Below, piece by piece: positions 9,315-18,433 of a stretch of DNA of 64,000 nt; position 1 is the stretch's first letter, and every line of letters begins with the position of its first letter. The notes beneath the pieces are model-generated. The model was not told the DNA's origin, did not search any database, and saw only the letters and a list, made by a program, of their open reading frames with translations. Where the stretch lies: assembly GCF_024494645.1 (NCBI RefSeq), contig NZ_JANHDJ010000004.1:299355-363354 (forward strand), given 5' to 3'. Position numbers and translations under genes: made by a program. Source of the DNA: Halohasta litorea (lineage in GTDB: Archaea; Halobacteriota; Halobacteria; Halobacteriales; Haloferacaceae).

Positions 9315-10366
9315 GCCAGTCGACGCCCGCCCTCGAAATCCAGGACTTGAAAAAGGAGTACGAGGACGTGACTGCCCTCGACGGTGTCTCGCTGACGGTT
9401 CCCGAGGGGAGCTTCTTCGGCCTGCTCGGTCCCAACGGCGCGGGAAAGACGACCTTTATCAACATCCTCGTCGGGCTGGTCCGGAAATCCGGCGGGACCG
9501 CGCGCGTCTTCGGCCACGATGTCGAAGCCGACTATCAGGACGCCCGCAACGCGATCGGCCTCGCGCCACAGGAGTTCAACGTCGACCGCTTTTTCCCGAT
9601 TCGAGAGGTGCTCGAACACAAGGCGGGCTACCACGGGATTCCGGCCGACGAGGCCCGCGAGCGGGCCGACGAAGTGCTCAAACAGGTGGGCATCTACGAC
9701 AAACGGGACACCCGGTTCGACTGGCTTTCCGGCGGGATGAAACGCCGGTTCCTGCTGGCCCGTGCTCTCATTACTGATCCCGATCTGCTGATCCTCGACG
9801 AGCCGTCTGCCGGTGTCGACGTTCAACTCCGGCGGGACCTGTGGGATCTGGTCACCGAACTCAACGAGCAGGGAACGACGATCCTGCTGACGACCCACTA
9901 CATCGAGGAGGCCGAACGCCTCTGTGACGAGGTCGCCATCCTGGACTCAGGGTCGGTGAGAGCGGTCGCCACCCCGGAGGAACTCAAGGGCCGCGGGGCC
10001 GATCGGATCGTCGTCGAACTCCGGGACCCACCGGCAACGATGCCCGAATTGCTAGCTGGCGACGACCGCGTGGAGTCGGTCAGTCTTGACGGCCACCAGC
10101 TCGAAGTCACTGCCCGCGAGGGCGGACTGGTCGCCCCAGAGCTGGTCCGCGAGTTGGATCGGGCCGGATTGGAGATCCTGGATCTCGAAATCGCCCGGAC
10201 CTCCCTCGAAGAGATCTTCGTTGAGATGACCCGGACCGACGAGAGCGATGCGACACCCGCCGAGCGGGCGAACGACTCGGTCGGCGAGGACGAATCCGGC
10301 CCGGAAAGTGAACAAGAACAGCCGGTAGCTCCCGATGGCGGCCGTCGGGTGGAGGGCGACCGATGA
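9311..10366 (+). CDS. ABC-2 type transporter, ATP-binding subunit
   Basis: A 351-residue peripheral membrane ATPase. Walker A GPNGAGKTT is at about residue 42, the signature motif LSGGM near 140, Walker B LLILDEP near 160, and the H-loop in TTHYIEE near 200. A C-terminal regulatory domain (about 225-315) is typical of drug and lipid exporters of this class, and a Glu-rich, probably disordered tail of about 35 residues ends the protein. The start follows the ArsR-type stop by overlap, and the stop overlaps the permease start, making a three-gene operon for regulated export. The substrate is unknown. Confidence 0.92.
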   Translation: MSQSTPALEIQDLKKEYEDVTALDGVSLTVPEGSFFGLLGPNGAGKTTFINILVGLVRKSGGTARVFGHDVEADYQDARNAIGLAPQEFNVDRFFPIREVLEHKAGYHGIPADEARERADEVLKQVGIYDKRDTRFDWLSGGMKRRFLLARALITDPDLLILDEPSAGVDVQLRRDLWDLVTELNEQGTTILLTTHYIEEAERLCDEVAILDSGSVRAVATPEELKGRGADRIVVELRDPPATMPELLAGDDRVESVSLDGHQLEVTAREGGLVAPELVRELDRAGLEILDLEIARTSLEEIFVEMTRTDESDATPAERANDSVGEDESGPESEQEQPVAPDGGRRVEGDR

Positions 10367-11172
10367 GCGTCGTCGATCGCGCAGCCGCGGCCGCAGGAGT
10401 GCCGACCGGCTTTTATACGCTGGTCAAACGTGAGATCCTCAGATACGTGCGTCGGCCGCGAAACACGTTCATTCCGCCGTTTATCACTAACGTGCTGTAC
10501 TTCTCGGTGTTCGGGGTCGTCCTCGGCAGCCGCGTCGGCGAGATCATCGGCGTCCCCTACATCCTGTTCATCCTGCCGGGGCTCGTGGTGCTCGGGGCGG
10601 TTTCGAACGCCTTCGAGAACGCCTCGTTTTCGATCTTTCATGGTCGTTGGAACGAGTATATCGACGAGACGCTGACCTCGCCGCTGTCCTATGCCCAGAT
10701 GGTGTGGGCCTACCTGCTATCGTCGGCGCTTCGGGGCGTGCTCGTCGGGACGCTTATCGCCGTCCTCGGGGTCCTGATCATCGGCGGGCTCTACCAGCCG
10801 GTCCCTGTCGAACAGCCGCTGTTCCTGGTGGCGTTCATGCTGGTGATCACGCTGCTGTTTTCGAGCCTCGGCATCGTCGGCGGGCTGGTTGCCGAGGATT
10901 TCGACGATCTGACGATGATGAACCAGTTCCTGCTCCGGCCGCTGGTGTTCTTCGGGGCGGTGTTTTACTCCCTCCAGGACCTGACGCCGCTGGTCCGTGA
11001 CATCTCTCTGCTGAATCCGATGGTCTACATGGTCAACGGGGTCCGCTACGGCTTCCTCGGCGTCGCCGAGGTCGACCCGCTGATCTCGCTGGCGGTGTTG
11101 ACCGGTGGGACCGCAATCGTGGTCACCGCCGATATCATCCTCTTCAAGCGTGGCTACGGGCTGACTGACTGA
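10363..11172 (+). CDS. ABC-2 type transporter, permease subunit
   Basis: A 269-residue integral membrane protein with six hydrophobic segments and the ABC-2 permease pattern, including the conserved RNEYIDETLTSPLSYAQMV coupling region and LNPMVYMVNGVRYG near the last helices. It overlaps the ATPase gene by four bases. With one permease and one ATPase the transporter would be a heterotetramer of two each, acting in efflux. The preceding ArsR-type gene suggests the exporter is induced by a toxic compound. Confidence 0.9.
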   Translation: MSVVDRAAAAAGVPTGFYTLVKREILRYVRRPRNTFIPPFITNVLYFSVFGVVLGSRVGEIIGVPYILFILPGLVVLGAVSNAFENASFSIFHGRWNEYIDETLTSPLSYAQMVWAYLLSSALRGVLVGTLIAVLGVLIIGGLYQPVPVEQPLFLVAFMLVITLLFSSLGIVGGLVAEDFDDLTMMNQFLLRPLVFFGAVFYSLQDLTPLVRDISLLNPMVYMVNGVRYGFLGVAEVDPLISLAVLTGGTAIVVTADIILFKRGYGLTD

Positions 11173-11193
11173 GGTGCCCCACCGTGGGCCCGT

Positions 11194-11439
11194 TCAAAAC
11201 TCCGACCGGGCGACCTGCCGACCGTGTTCGGTCACGCGGTAGAGCACCTCACCGGTGACCGGTTCGATGAGGCCTGCGGCTTCGAGCGCCTCACAGCGGC
11301 GCTCGACAAGCGGGACGTGGAGCCCGGTGTTCGAGGCGATCAACGCCGGATAATCCACGCCCGACGCGGCAAGATGCTGCAAAATACGCCGGTCGGCGGT
11401 GCTGAGCGTGCCCTCGCCACCAGTGCTCCCGTGTGACAT
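11194..11439 (-). CDS. Small winged-helix protein, PhiH1-repressor-like
   Basis: An 81-residue protein that is almost entirely one winged-helix domain: helix 1-2 STADRRILQHLAASG, recognition region YPALIASNTGLHVPLVERRCEAL, and a wing ending in LYRVTEHGRQVA. Domains like this are common in haloarchaea as stand-alone regulators related to the PhiH1 repressor. It is convergent with the ABC operon and there is no partner to suggest its target. Confidence 0.7.
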   Translation of the reverse strand: MSHGSTGGEGTLSTADRRILQHLAASGVDYPALIASNTGLHVPLVERRCEALEAAGLIEPVTGEVLYRVTEHGRQVARSEF

Positions 11440-11505
11440 ACCTTTTCAGAGGATGTGATCTATTCACATGAATCTACCGGGCGGGCTAGCGCGACTGGTG
11501 GCGGG

Positions 11506-11778
11506 CTACTCGTCTTCAGCGTCGGCTTCGTCGTAGACGCCCACCGGGAGTTCCGTCTCGTCGACAGCGGGATCGCCGAGTTCGACGACCGTGGTACCGT
11601 CGTCGGCCTCGTAGACGCCCACTGGGAGTTCGGTTGCGGGCTCGTCGGCCGACTCGCGGCAGCGGGCCTCCGCGGCGAGTGCGGCGAGTTCGGCGGCTAC
11701 CGACGTATTGTCGCCGTCGGCGCGCTGACTGAGCCACTCGAACAGCTCCTCGTCGAGGTCGACGCTCACTGTTGGCAT
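11506..11778 (-). CDS. Small ribbon-helix-helix-like protein with duplicated tail motif
   Basis: A 90-residue protein. The first 45 residues begin with a beta strand and helix, PTVSVDLDEELFEWLSQRA, reminiscent of ribbon-helix-helix antitoxin and repressor proteins. The acidic C-terminal half contains the octamer TELPVGVY twice. The start at 11778 was preferred over one 24 bases upstream because the predicted strand begins there. No toxin-like gene lies next to it, so an antitoxin role is unsupported. Confidence 0.6.
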   Translation of the reverse strand: MPTVSVDLDEELFEWLSQRADGDNTSVAAELAALAAEARCRESADEPATELPVGVYEADDGTTVVELGDPAVDETELPVGVYDEADAEDE

Positions 11779-11814
11779 CTTAGCTCGGGGTTCGGCGGCC
11801 ACCTATAAGTAAGA

Positions 11815-12558
11815 TTACCACTCCATGCCGCCGTTGACGCCCAACACTTGGCCGGTCATATAGCTCGAATCCTCGCTGGCGAGAAACCGCACGATGCAGG
11901 CGACGTCGTCGACATCGGCGAACCGATCCAGAGGGATTCGGTTGAGGATCTTCTCCTGGACACGCTCGGGGACCTTCTCCAGCATATCGGTTTTGACGAA
12001 GCCGGGAGAGACGCAGTTGGCGGTCGTCCCGGTGTCGGCGAGTTCGAGGGCGACCGTTCGGGTGAAGCCGAACAGCCCGCTTTTGGTGGCCGCGTAGTTG
12101 GCCTGACCGTAGTTGCCCTGCTGGCCGACGACGCTGGAGATGTTAATGAGTCGCCCCTCGTCGGCGGCCTTGAGATCGTCGAAGAAGGCGTTGGTACAGT
12201 TGTAGACGCCGCCGAGGTTGACATCCATCACGGCGTCCCAGTCCTCACGGCTCATGTTTTCGAACTTCTTGTCGATCGTAATGCCAGCGTTGTTGACGAG
12301 CACGTCCGCGGGACCGAAGGCGTTGCGTACCCGGTCGGCCATCGCCTCGACCTCCTCGCCCTCGGTGACATCGGCCTGGACGGCAATCGCGGTGCCGCCG
12401 TCGGCCTCGATTTCGTCGACGACATCGTAGGCCTCGCGTTCGGAGCTCCGGTAGTTGACGACGACGTTCGCGCCGTGAGCGCCGAGTTCGGTGGCAATTC
12501 CTTTGCCGATACCGCGCGAGGAGCCGGTCACAACGCACGTCTGGGAGTCTAAGTTCAT
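11815..12558 (-). CDS. phaB: Acetoacetyl-CoA reductase-like short-chain dehydrogenase (PhaB)
   Basis: A 247-residue NAD(P)H-dependent SDR. The cofactor motif TGSSRGIGKG is at about residues 11-20, NNAGIT near 88, the catalytic Ser in ISSVVGQQG near 141, and the YAATKSG Tyr/Lys pair near 154-158. It matches FabG/PhaB proteins, which reduce acetoacetyl-CoA to (R)-3-hydroxybutyryl-CoA, the monomer for PHA. It lies about 250 bp downstream of phaC on the same strand, which favours PhaB over fatty-acid synthesis FabG (archaea make isoprenoid lipids). The start MNLDSQ was chosen over an upstream in-frame ATG in unlike sequence. Confidence 0.85.
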   Translation of the reverse strand: MNLDSQTCVVTGSSRGIGKGIATELGAHGANVVVNYRSSEREAYDVVDEIEADGGTAIAVQADVTEGEEVEAMADRVRNAFGPADVLVNNAGITIDKKFENMSREDWDAVMDVNLGGVYNCTNAFFDDLKAADEGRLINISSVVGQQGNYGQANYAATKSGLFGFTRTVALELADTGTTANCVSPGFVKTDMLEKVPERVQEKILNRIPLDRFADVDDVACIVRFLASEDSSYMTGQVLGVNGGMEW

Positions 12559-12809
12559 AGTGCGGTGGTGGCGGCAACATCGGGTGTGAGAGACGCCCAT
12601 TGACTTTGGAAGCCGTCGGCTCTGGGACTGTCGGACTGCAGACGATCAGTGGCGACTGTCGAACTGCAGACGATCGGTGGAGGGAGTGGGGACACACCGT
12701 GCTGGCCGCTTGTCTACTGGTGTGTCGAATCCGCCATTAAGTCTTGTTACAGTAGTGACGATAGTACGCGATTCGAAACAGTCAGTTTACAAAAGAAATC
12801 CCTGCGGAA

Positions 12810-14369
12810 TCAGTCCGACTGGTGGTCGGTCGCGTTGTCGATCCACTCCTGGACCTGCTCGGCGGAGGGAGTGACCTGCTCGGACAGCGCCTCGGCGTCG
12901 GCCTCGACGAGCGCCGCAACGCTGTCGATGCCCGCCCCCCGGAGCTGTTCGGCGTAGTGGGGGCCGATACCGCGGATCGACTGCAACTGATCGCCACCGA
13001 TACCCCTCGAAAACGTCGACTCACTGGTCTCGTCTTCGTCGTCCGTCGGCGCTTCCTCACTCGCTTCCGGTTCTTCATCGAGTGTCTCTTCGGGCGCTTC
13101 GTCACCAACCGCCGGTTCGTCGTCGGTCTCCGGCTTCTCAGTAGCTTCCTCCGGCTCAGCCTCACGGACCTCGGCGTCACTGCCAGTCGACGCCGTCTCG
13201 TCGGCTGCTTCGCTGTCGTGTCTGGTCTCGTCATGCTCGGCTTCGTCGTGTCCGGCCTCGTCGTCGGCTTCGGGTTGGGACCGCTCGGCGAACCAGTCGG
13301 CGACCGACGGCCACAGTTCGTCGTGGGAACTCGACGACACCGATAGCCCGATGTGGCCGGTCCGTGCGTCGAAGGTGGTCACGTCGTCGCTCGGCACCAG
13401 ATCGTTGAATTCGGTACTCGACTCCGGCGGGATCAGGTGGTCGTAGTGGCCCACGACCTGGACGATCGGCATCTCGATTGCGGCGAGGTCGACGTGTTCC
13501 TCGCCGAGATGAAACTCGTTGCGCGCGAGTTTGTTGTCCTGATAGATGTCCTCGATGAACTCCCGGTAGGTCTCGCCCGCGACATCGATCCCCTCGTCGA
13601 GCCACCGCTCCATCCGGGCGAAGTTCTCGACGAACTCGTCGTCCTCGACGTTGTCGTACAGCCGGAGATATTTGCTCACGTAGTTCGAGACGGGGTCCAT
13701 CAGCGCAAAGCCGATATCGAGGAACTCCGCCGGGACGTTGCCGAAGGTGTCACTCACTTGCTGGGCGTCGTAGTACTCGTCTTCGCCCCAGAGCTCCAGG
13801 ACACCCCCGGTGCCGTCGAAACAGAGTCCGGCGGCCATCAGTCCGAGGTTCCGGACTTTCTCGGGGAACAACGCGGCGTACATCACGCCCATCGTCCCGC
13901 CCATACAGTAGCCCAGCAGATTGATCGACTCCTGGCCCGACCGCTCCCGAACCACGTCGACGCAGTTGTCGGTGTAACGGGTGACGTAGTCCTCCAAGGT
14001 GAGGCTCGCATCCAGCCGGGATGGTTCGCCCCAGTCGATGAGGTACACGTCGAAACCGGCTTCCAGGAGCCGCCGGACGACGCTGCGGTCCGGCTGGAGA
14101 TCCAGGATGTAGGGTTTGTTGATCAGCGCATAGACGATGAGGATCGGGACGTCCTGCCGCGTCTCGGGGTCGATCCCCGCCATCTCCGGGGTGTAGTGGA
14201 GCAGTTCGAGCTTGTTCTCCTCGTAGACGACCTCGTTGGGCGTCAGCCCGACCTCGATGTCGGAGACGCGCTCGACCTGTTCGGCGAGTGTGGGGAGTTT
14301 TTCGAGGTACTCCGCGGTCGCCGTAAGGCTGCGCTGCTGGGTGTCGACGGCGGCGCTAAAGGGGTTCAT
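12810..14369 (-). CDS. phaC: Class III PHA synthase, catalytic subunit PhaC, with C-terminal HhH extension
   Basis: A 519-residue enzyme that polymerises (R)-3-hydroxyacyl-CoA on the granule surface with PhaE. An alpha/beta-hydrolase core (1-362) carries the lipase-like box GYCMGG with nucleophile Cys155, Asp310 in GHYDH and His339 in GHIGLS. Bacterial class III synthases end about here. This protein continues through a Glu/Asp-rich linker (about 364-455) into a helix-hairpin-helix-like domain (about 456-519) containing [12 protein letters not shown], a fold usually used to bind nucleic acid or protein. Its ATG overlaps the phaE stop. Confidence 0.95.
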   Translation of the reverse strand: MNPFSAAVDTQQRSLTATAEYLEKLPTLAEQVERVSDIEVGLTPNEVVYEENKLELLHYTPEMAGIDPETRQDVPILIVYALINKPYILDLQPDRSVVRRLLEAGFDVYLIDWGEPSRLDASLTLEDYVTRYTDNCVDVVRERSGQESINLLGYCMGGTMGVMYAALFPEKVRNLGLMAAGLCFDGTGGVLELWGEDEYYDAQQVSDTFGNVPAEFLDIGFALMDPVSNYVSKYLRLYDNVEDDEFVENFARMERWLDEGIDVAGETYREFIEDIYQDNKLARNEFHLGEEHVDLAAIEMPIVQVVGHYDHLIPPESSTEFNDLVPSDDVTTFDARTGHIGLSVSSSSHDELWPSVADWFAERSQPEADDEAGHDEAEHDETRHDSEAADETASTGSDAEVREAEPEEATEKPETDDEPAVGDEAPEETLDEEPEASEEAPTDDEDETSESTFSRGIGGDQLQSIRGIGPHYAEQLRGAGIDSVAALVEADAEALSEQVTPSAEQVQEWIDNATDHQSD

Positions 14370-14935
14370 GGCTCCTCGGTGTTGGCCTCCTCGACCAGTT
14401 CGACGAGCCGGTCGAGTTTCTGCTCGACGGCGTGCTGTCGGCGTTCGAGTTCGACCAGCCGTTCGCCGACCTCCTGGATGTCGCCGTCGGTAGCGAACCC
14501 CAGCGAGCCGAGCGTCTCCCGATTGAGCTGGTCGAGCTGCTCGCCCGCCTCAAGCATCTCGCCGACCGTCTGGCCCGTGGCCGCGGCGAAGGCGCTCGTT
14601 CCCATCACTTCTTTGAACGCGTCGTTGGCCGCGGTGAGCCAGACGTCGCGGAACTCCTCGAGGTCGACGTCCTCGCCGCGGAGCGACTCGCCGACGAGTT
14701 CGTACTGGGCGTCGGCGGCCTCCATCCAGACCTCGTAGGCCCGGCTGGCTCCCTGCATGCCGTCGACGGTCGTCTCATCGAGGTCGCCCTCGGCCAGCGA
14801 TTCGCGCCAGGAATCCAGGAACTCCGTCTGCATCCGCATGTTCTGCTCGAAGGCCTCGACGAACGATCGGTTCAGCTCCTCGGCGTACTCGCTCCACTGT
14901 TCACCGGCTGCTGTCGACTGGTTGGTTTCTGACAT
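14366..14935 (-). CDS. phaE: PHA synthase subunit PhaE
   Basis: A 189-residue helical protein and the non-catalytic partner of class III PhaC. The sequence is rich in Trp/Glu/Gln helices ([35 protein letters not shown]) and ends in a coiled-coil-like segment ([22 protein letters not shown]). It has no enzymatic motif, as expected. It overlaps phaC by four bases (ATGA), which should give near-equal synthesis of the two subunits, and it follows the phasin gene by 14 bases in the same operon. Confidence 0.9.
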   Translation of the reverse strand: MSETNQSTAAGEQWSEYAEELNRSFVEAFEQNMRMQTEFLDSWRESLAEGDLDETTVDGMQGASRAYEVWMEAADAQYELVGESLRGEDVDLEEFRDVWLTAANDAFKEVMGTSAFAAATGQTVGEMLEAGEQLDQLNRETLGSLGFATDGDIQEVGERLVELERRQHAVEQKLDRLVELVEEANTEEP

Positions 14936-14949
14936 CGGAGGGGGCGGGG

Positions 14950-15534
14950 TTAGGCCGTCTCTTCGTCGTCGATGTCGGTGTCCATCCGGGTCGTCCCCAT
15001 CGGGCTACTCGTCTCGACGCCGAACCGCATTCCTTCTCCCATCTCCGATTCGACCTCTTCGAGCGAATCGACGACGGCCGTTACCGACTCCTCGGTCATC
15101 GAGGTCGACTGATCGACGAACTCGGCGTAGTTGTCGGTGCTCTCGTCGAGCTGCTGTTCGATCGCCTCCCAGGTCTGGTCGCTGATCTCGTCTACGGCCT
15201 CGAACTGGTCTTCGACGGCCTGGTGGAGGCTCTCGAAGGCCTCGTGTTGCTGCTCGCTGGCGTCGCTGTCTTCCTCGCCGACCAGCGACTGGTCGCTCGG
15301 GACGGTGGCTTCCATCATCTCGACCATCCCTTTGGCGAGGCTGCGGCTCGCTTCGAGGCCCGTCTTCTGGACCGACCGCTGGGAGTCGATCGCGTCTTTC
15401 CACATTCGCGGGGCCTGCTTCTGAGCGTTCATGCTCTGTTGGAGGACCTGCTGGCCCTGTTTGAGCGACTGTCGCTGGAGGGCGATCATCGATGCCATCG
15501 GGTTCGTGCGGGGACTGTGTTCTGTGTTACTCAT
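14950..15534 (-). CDS. phaP: PHA granule-associated phasin-like protein PhaP
   Basis: A 194-residue, wholly hydrophilic and helical protein rich in Gln, Ser and Glu, with long amphipathic stretches and no catalytic motif. Its position between a phaR-like gene and phaE matches the phaRPEC order described in Haloferax mediterranei, where PhaP coats granules. The start at 15534 overlaps the phaR stop by one base (ATGAGTAA arrangement); an alternative ATG lies 9 bases upstream. Family assignment rests on composition and position more than on sequence motifs. Confidence 0.8.
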   Translation of the reverse strand: MSNTEHSPRTNPMASMIALQRQSLKQGQQVLQQSMNAQKQAPRMWKDAIDSQRSVQKTGLEASRSLAKGMVEMMEATVPSDQSLVGEEDSDASEQQHEAFESLHQAVEDQFEAVDEISDQTWEAIEQQLDESTDNYAEFVDQSTSMTEESVTAVVDSLEEVESEMGEGMRFGVETSSPMGTTRMDTDIDDEETA

Positions 15535-15850
15535 TGGAATCACTGGAGGGCTGCTCGATCGGAATGACGAACGCCTGGACGATGTCTCCTTCGTCGATAT
15601 CCAACACCTCGCGTTCGGTGTCGGGAATGCTGATCCGACCGCCGCTCTGGACGCGCGTCTTGAACATCGCCATTCCCGTGCCGAGGGAGGCCAGCCCCGT
15701 CGGGTCGAGTCCCGACGGGCTGTCGGTGCCTGTCGACATGAGTTCGGTGAACGCCTGCATCTGTTGGGAAGTCATCTCTTGGCCAGCCTCCTGCAGCTGT
15801 GCTGCGAACTGCATCGGCGACCACGCCATCTCGTCTGAGCCGTTCGTCAT
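15527..15850 (-). CDS. phaR: AbrB/SpoVT-type PHA regulator PhaR
   Basis: A 107-residue protein. The N-terminal half is helical (residues 1-60) and may contact granules or phasin. The C-terminal half is a swapped-hairpin AbrB DNA-binding domain (GGRISIPDTEREVLDIDEGDIVQAFVIP). It matches the haloarchaeal PhaR that represses the pha operon and senses granules. It is the first gene of phaRPEC and is divergent from the maoC-type gene, so the 195-bp spacer probably holds its operator. Confidence 0.85.
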   Translation of the reverse strand: MTNGSDEMAWSPMQFAAQLQEAGQEMTSQQMQAFTELMSTGTDSPSGLDPTGLASLGTGMAMFKTRVQSGGRISIPDTEREVLDIDEGDIVQAFVIPIEQPSSDSNE

Positions 15851-16044
15851 CTCGACTACACCTTCGGCGGACTCCTACTTAGTGCTTGTCGCCAAATACC
15901 AACACGTACCATCTGATGGCAACAAATGGTAAATGATGGACCAACGTAGAGTACGGTAACCGGACTCCACGACGGGAGTCGACGAAAGGGTGGCGACCGA
16001 AACGGATAAGAACGGTACCCACTGAGTTCCGAATATCATCAATT

Positions 16045-16668
16045 ATGAATGGTGAAGAATCAACCGCGGGGATCGAGGCAGTACCGTACAACATGGCCGA
16101 TGCATGGGCCCGTGCGACAGGACATCTCGTCAAGAGTGCCGTCGAAGTCAACCGCGCGGCGTTGGCGGCCTACGGCCTTACCGACTCCGAGCGAACGAGC
16201 GGCGGGCCGTCGGTCGCCTACGCGCGGCCCGAGTGGGAGCTCCACCGGGAAGCCGCCGAGGAGGGTGTGCTCACCGTCGGCGACCGGATCTCGTTCAGCA
16301 AAACGCTCACCGACGAGGACGTGGCCGCCTTCGCGGACGTATCGGGGGATACCAATCGCCTCCATCTCGAAGAGGGGTTCGCCGAGGAAAGCCGTTTTGG
16401 CGACCGGATCGCCCACGGCACCCTCGTCTCCGGGCTGATCAGTGCCGCGCTCGCACGACTCCCCGGCCTGACGATCTACCTCTCGCAGGATATGACCTTC
16501 CTCGCGCCCGCCTACATTGGCGACCGGCTGACCGCGACCATCGAGGTCGTCGACGACCTCGAAGACAACAAATACATCCTGTCGACCAACGTCCACAACG
16601 AGTCGGACAAACAGCTCATCAAAGGCGAGGCCGTTGTGTTGATCGACCCGATCCCTGACACGGACTAA
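16045..16668 (+). CDS. MaoC-family (R)-specific enoyl-CoA hydratase (PhaJ-like)
   Basis: A 207-residue hot-dog-fold enzyme. The hydratase motif is visible as FADVSGDTNRLHLEEGFA (catalytic Asp and His of the D-x4-H pattern) followed by FGDRIAHGTLVSGLISAAL, about residues 98-142. It would hydrate trans-2-enoyl-CoA to (R)-3-hydroxyacyl-CoA, feeding beta-oxidation intermediates into PHA. Divergence from phaRPEC is the arrangement known in haloarchaea. An N-terminal helical segment of about 65 residues precedes the hot-dog domain. Confidence 0.88.
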   Translation: MNGEESTAGIEAVPYNMADAWARATGHLVKSAVEVNRAALAAYGLTDSERTSGGPSVAYARPEWELHREAAEEGVLTVGDRISFSKTLTDEDVAAFADVSGDTNRLHLEEGFAEESRFGDRIAHGTLVSGLISAALARLPGLTIYLSQDMTFLAPAYIGDRLTATIEVVDDLEDNKYILSTNVHNESDKQLIKGEAVVLIDPIPDTD

Positions 16669-16758
16669 GCCACCCGCGGCCATCGGCGTCGTGAGTGTCT
16701 TTTCTTCCTGATGAAATCGCCTTAGCGTACTGAATATCGGCGTTGAGACCGTTGCGGC

Positions 16759-16768
16759 ATTATATATC
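16759..16768 (+). promoter_or_regulatory. TATA box
   Basis: ATTATATATC lies about 30 bases before ATG 16793, the spacing for a nearly leaderless transcript of the following gene. Confidence 0.6.
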
Positions 16769-16792
16769 CGTGCTGGGCGTACCGCTCCAACA

Positions 16793-17266
16793 ATGATCAA
16801 CGGGAGCGAAACGCAGCACCGGACGGTCCGGCTCTTCGTTCGGGCCGACCCGGAACTCGGCTGTGAGAAACAGAAGCAGGCGGTGTTAGACCGGCTTGAG
16901 GGGCTCGACGCCGACGATCGGATCGACGACTACGAGGTCAACGTCTGGACGAAAGCGATCCGGATCGCCGGGCCGCTGGAAGGGACGACCTACTACCAGC
17001 GGGTGTTCGACCATTTCACCGCCTTCCAGCAGTGGGCCGTCAAAGAGTCGGTCGCGCTGAAATCGGCGTTCAACGTCGAGGAGGTCAACTGCGAGATCAC
17101 CGACGAAACCTACCGCGTCCTGTCGCTGCCGTGTCTCTGTCTGGCGGTCTACGAGGACGACGAACTTCGCGGGGTCTACCCCCACACCGACGATGAGACG
17201 ACGCGGACGATCAACCACTGTCTCGACAGGCTCGAAGCCAGCAGCCAAATCGAATACGCTGACTGA
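16793..17266 (+). CDS. Conserved haloarchaeal-type soluble protein, unknown function
   Basis: A 157-residue soluble protein with mixed alpha/beta composition. Notable features are a Cys pair in LPCLCLAVYEDDEL (about residue 112) and a short acidic C-terminus. The segment RLFVRADPELGCEKQKQAV resembles the start of proteins carrying a degenerate HTH or CBS-like sensing domain, but no family could be named. It has its own TATA box and stands alone between the maoC-type gene and a small winged-helix gene. Confidence 0.65.
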   Translation: MINGSETQHRTVRLFVRADPELGCEKQKQAVLDRLEGLDADDRIDDYEVNVWTKAIRIAGPLEGTTYYQRVFDHFTAFQQWAVKESVALKSAFNVEEVNCEITDETYRVLSLPCLCLAVYEDDELRGVYPHTDDETTRTINHCLDRLEASSQIEYAD

Positions 17267-17474
17267 TAGATTCGTCTCGAATACGGTCTCCTGCAGGCTG
17301 TTTTAGGTGTATGACTACTGTGGAAGACATCCAACTGTACCCCACATAACAGCTATTACATCGGGGGTGGACCTTCGAGATGAAGCGTCCGGCGAGGCGG
17401 GCCGTGCCGAGTGTCCCCCACACGTGCCGTGAGCGACAGCACAGCCACCTCTCGTCGGCGTCCAGGAGTCAACT

Positions 17475-17732
17475 ATGAGTAACACAGAGTCCAGCCCAAC
17501 GGAGTCGTACGGTCCAGCCGAACCCGAATCGGTGTCGGTTCCCCCAGAACTCACGTCGGACGGGACGAAGCTCGTCTACCTCTACCTCCAGGTCAGCGGC
17601 GAGTCGACGCTCGACGAACTGAATCGGTCCTTGGAGATGAAAACCATCTCGCTGCTCCCGATCCTGGAGACGCTAGTGACCAAAGACCTCGTGGACCGCC
17701 AGGACAACTACTACCTGCCCACAGCGACGTGA
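17475..17732 (+). CDS. Small TrmB-like winged-helix protein
   Basis: An 85-residue protein. The first 28 residues are Ser/Pro/Glu-rich and probably disordered; the rest forms a TrmB/MarR-like winged helix (GTKLVYLYLQVSGESTLDELNRSL for helices 1-2, then the recognition segment KTISLLPILETL and wing LVDRQDNYYLP). It lies 56 bp upstream of trmY in the same direction and could share its transcript. Its DNA target is unknown. Confidence 0.7.
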   Translation: MSNTESSPTESYGPAEPESVSVPPELTSDGTKLVYLYLQVSGESTLDELNRSLEMKTISLLPILETLVTKDLVDRQDNYYLPTAT

Positions 17733-17788
17733 CCCCGATCTCGGCGACAAACCACTGGCGATAAGCCACCGCACCACGACCGACTGGT

Positions 17789-18385
17789 ATGCGTCAGTTC
17801 ATCGTTCTCGGTCACGAGGCCCCAACCACGCCCGACTTTTCGCTCTCCGATCTCGCTGGCGGAGCCGGTCGGCTCGACGTGCTGTGTCGGTGTGTCAACG
17901 CCGGGCTGTTCCTCTCGCATGGCATCCGTGAGGACTGCCGCGTCCATCTCGTGTTGAACGACGAGTACACGATCCGGTTCGACGGTGCGACCGCCAAGCG
18001 ACTGTATCCCAACGAGCGGGCGGTCGCCTCCCGTATTCAGGGCGCGCTCGAATCGACAGCCGACGCGATCGGCCACCAGCCCGCCGAGGTCTCGCCGGGC
18101 GTCGAACTGTATCGGATGGGGTTCGCGTCGACGCTCGAAACGGTCGCCAGCGATGGCACGGTCGTCGAACTCCACGAGGACGGCGAGCCGCTGACCGAGG
18201 CCGAGCCGCCCGCCGATCCGATCTTCGTGCTGTCGGACCACCACGATTTCACCGACGCGGAGGCCGAACTGTTGGCCGAAAACGCCGAGCGACGGTTCAG
18301 CGTCGGCCCCGAGGTCCTTCATGCCGACCAGACGATGACGGTTGTTCACAACTGGCTCGACACCGCGGGCTACGAGACGTACTGA
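17789..18385 (+). CDS. trmY: tRNA (pseudouridine54-N1)-methyltransferase TrmY
   Basis: A 198-residue SPOUT-class methyltransferase using S-adenosylmethionine to convert pseudouridine 54 to N1-methylpseudouridine in the T loop of archaeal tRNAs. The N-terminal MRQFIVLGHEAP and the C-terminal knot region (PIFVLSDHHDFTDAEAELL, then LHADQTMTVVHNWLD) match the family, and the length is usual. Its substrate is made by Pus10, encoded 11 kb upstream. tRNA-Pro follows 48 bp downstream. Confidence 0.95.
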   Translation: MRQFIVLGHEAPTTPDFSLSDLAGGAGRLDVLCRCVNAGLFLSHGIREDCRVHLVLNDEYTIRFDGATAKRLYPNERAVASRIQGALESTADAIGHQPAEVSPGVELYRMGFASTLETVASDGTVVELHEDGEPLTEAEPPADPIFVLSDHHDFTDAEAELLAENAERRFSVGPEVLHADQTMTVVHNWLDTAGYETY

Positions 18386-18433
18386 TCGGCGGATCACAAC
18401 CATTAAAATCGGTGGCGGCGTCTGGTCGACTGC

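Noticed and set aside
11506..11802. The RHH-like gene and its neighbour considered as a toxin-antitoxin pair
   Set aside because: The adjacent 81-residue protein is a winged helix and no toxin fold is evident.
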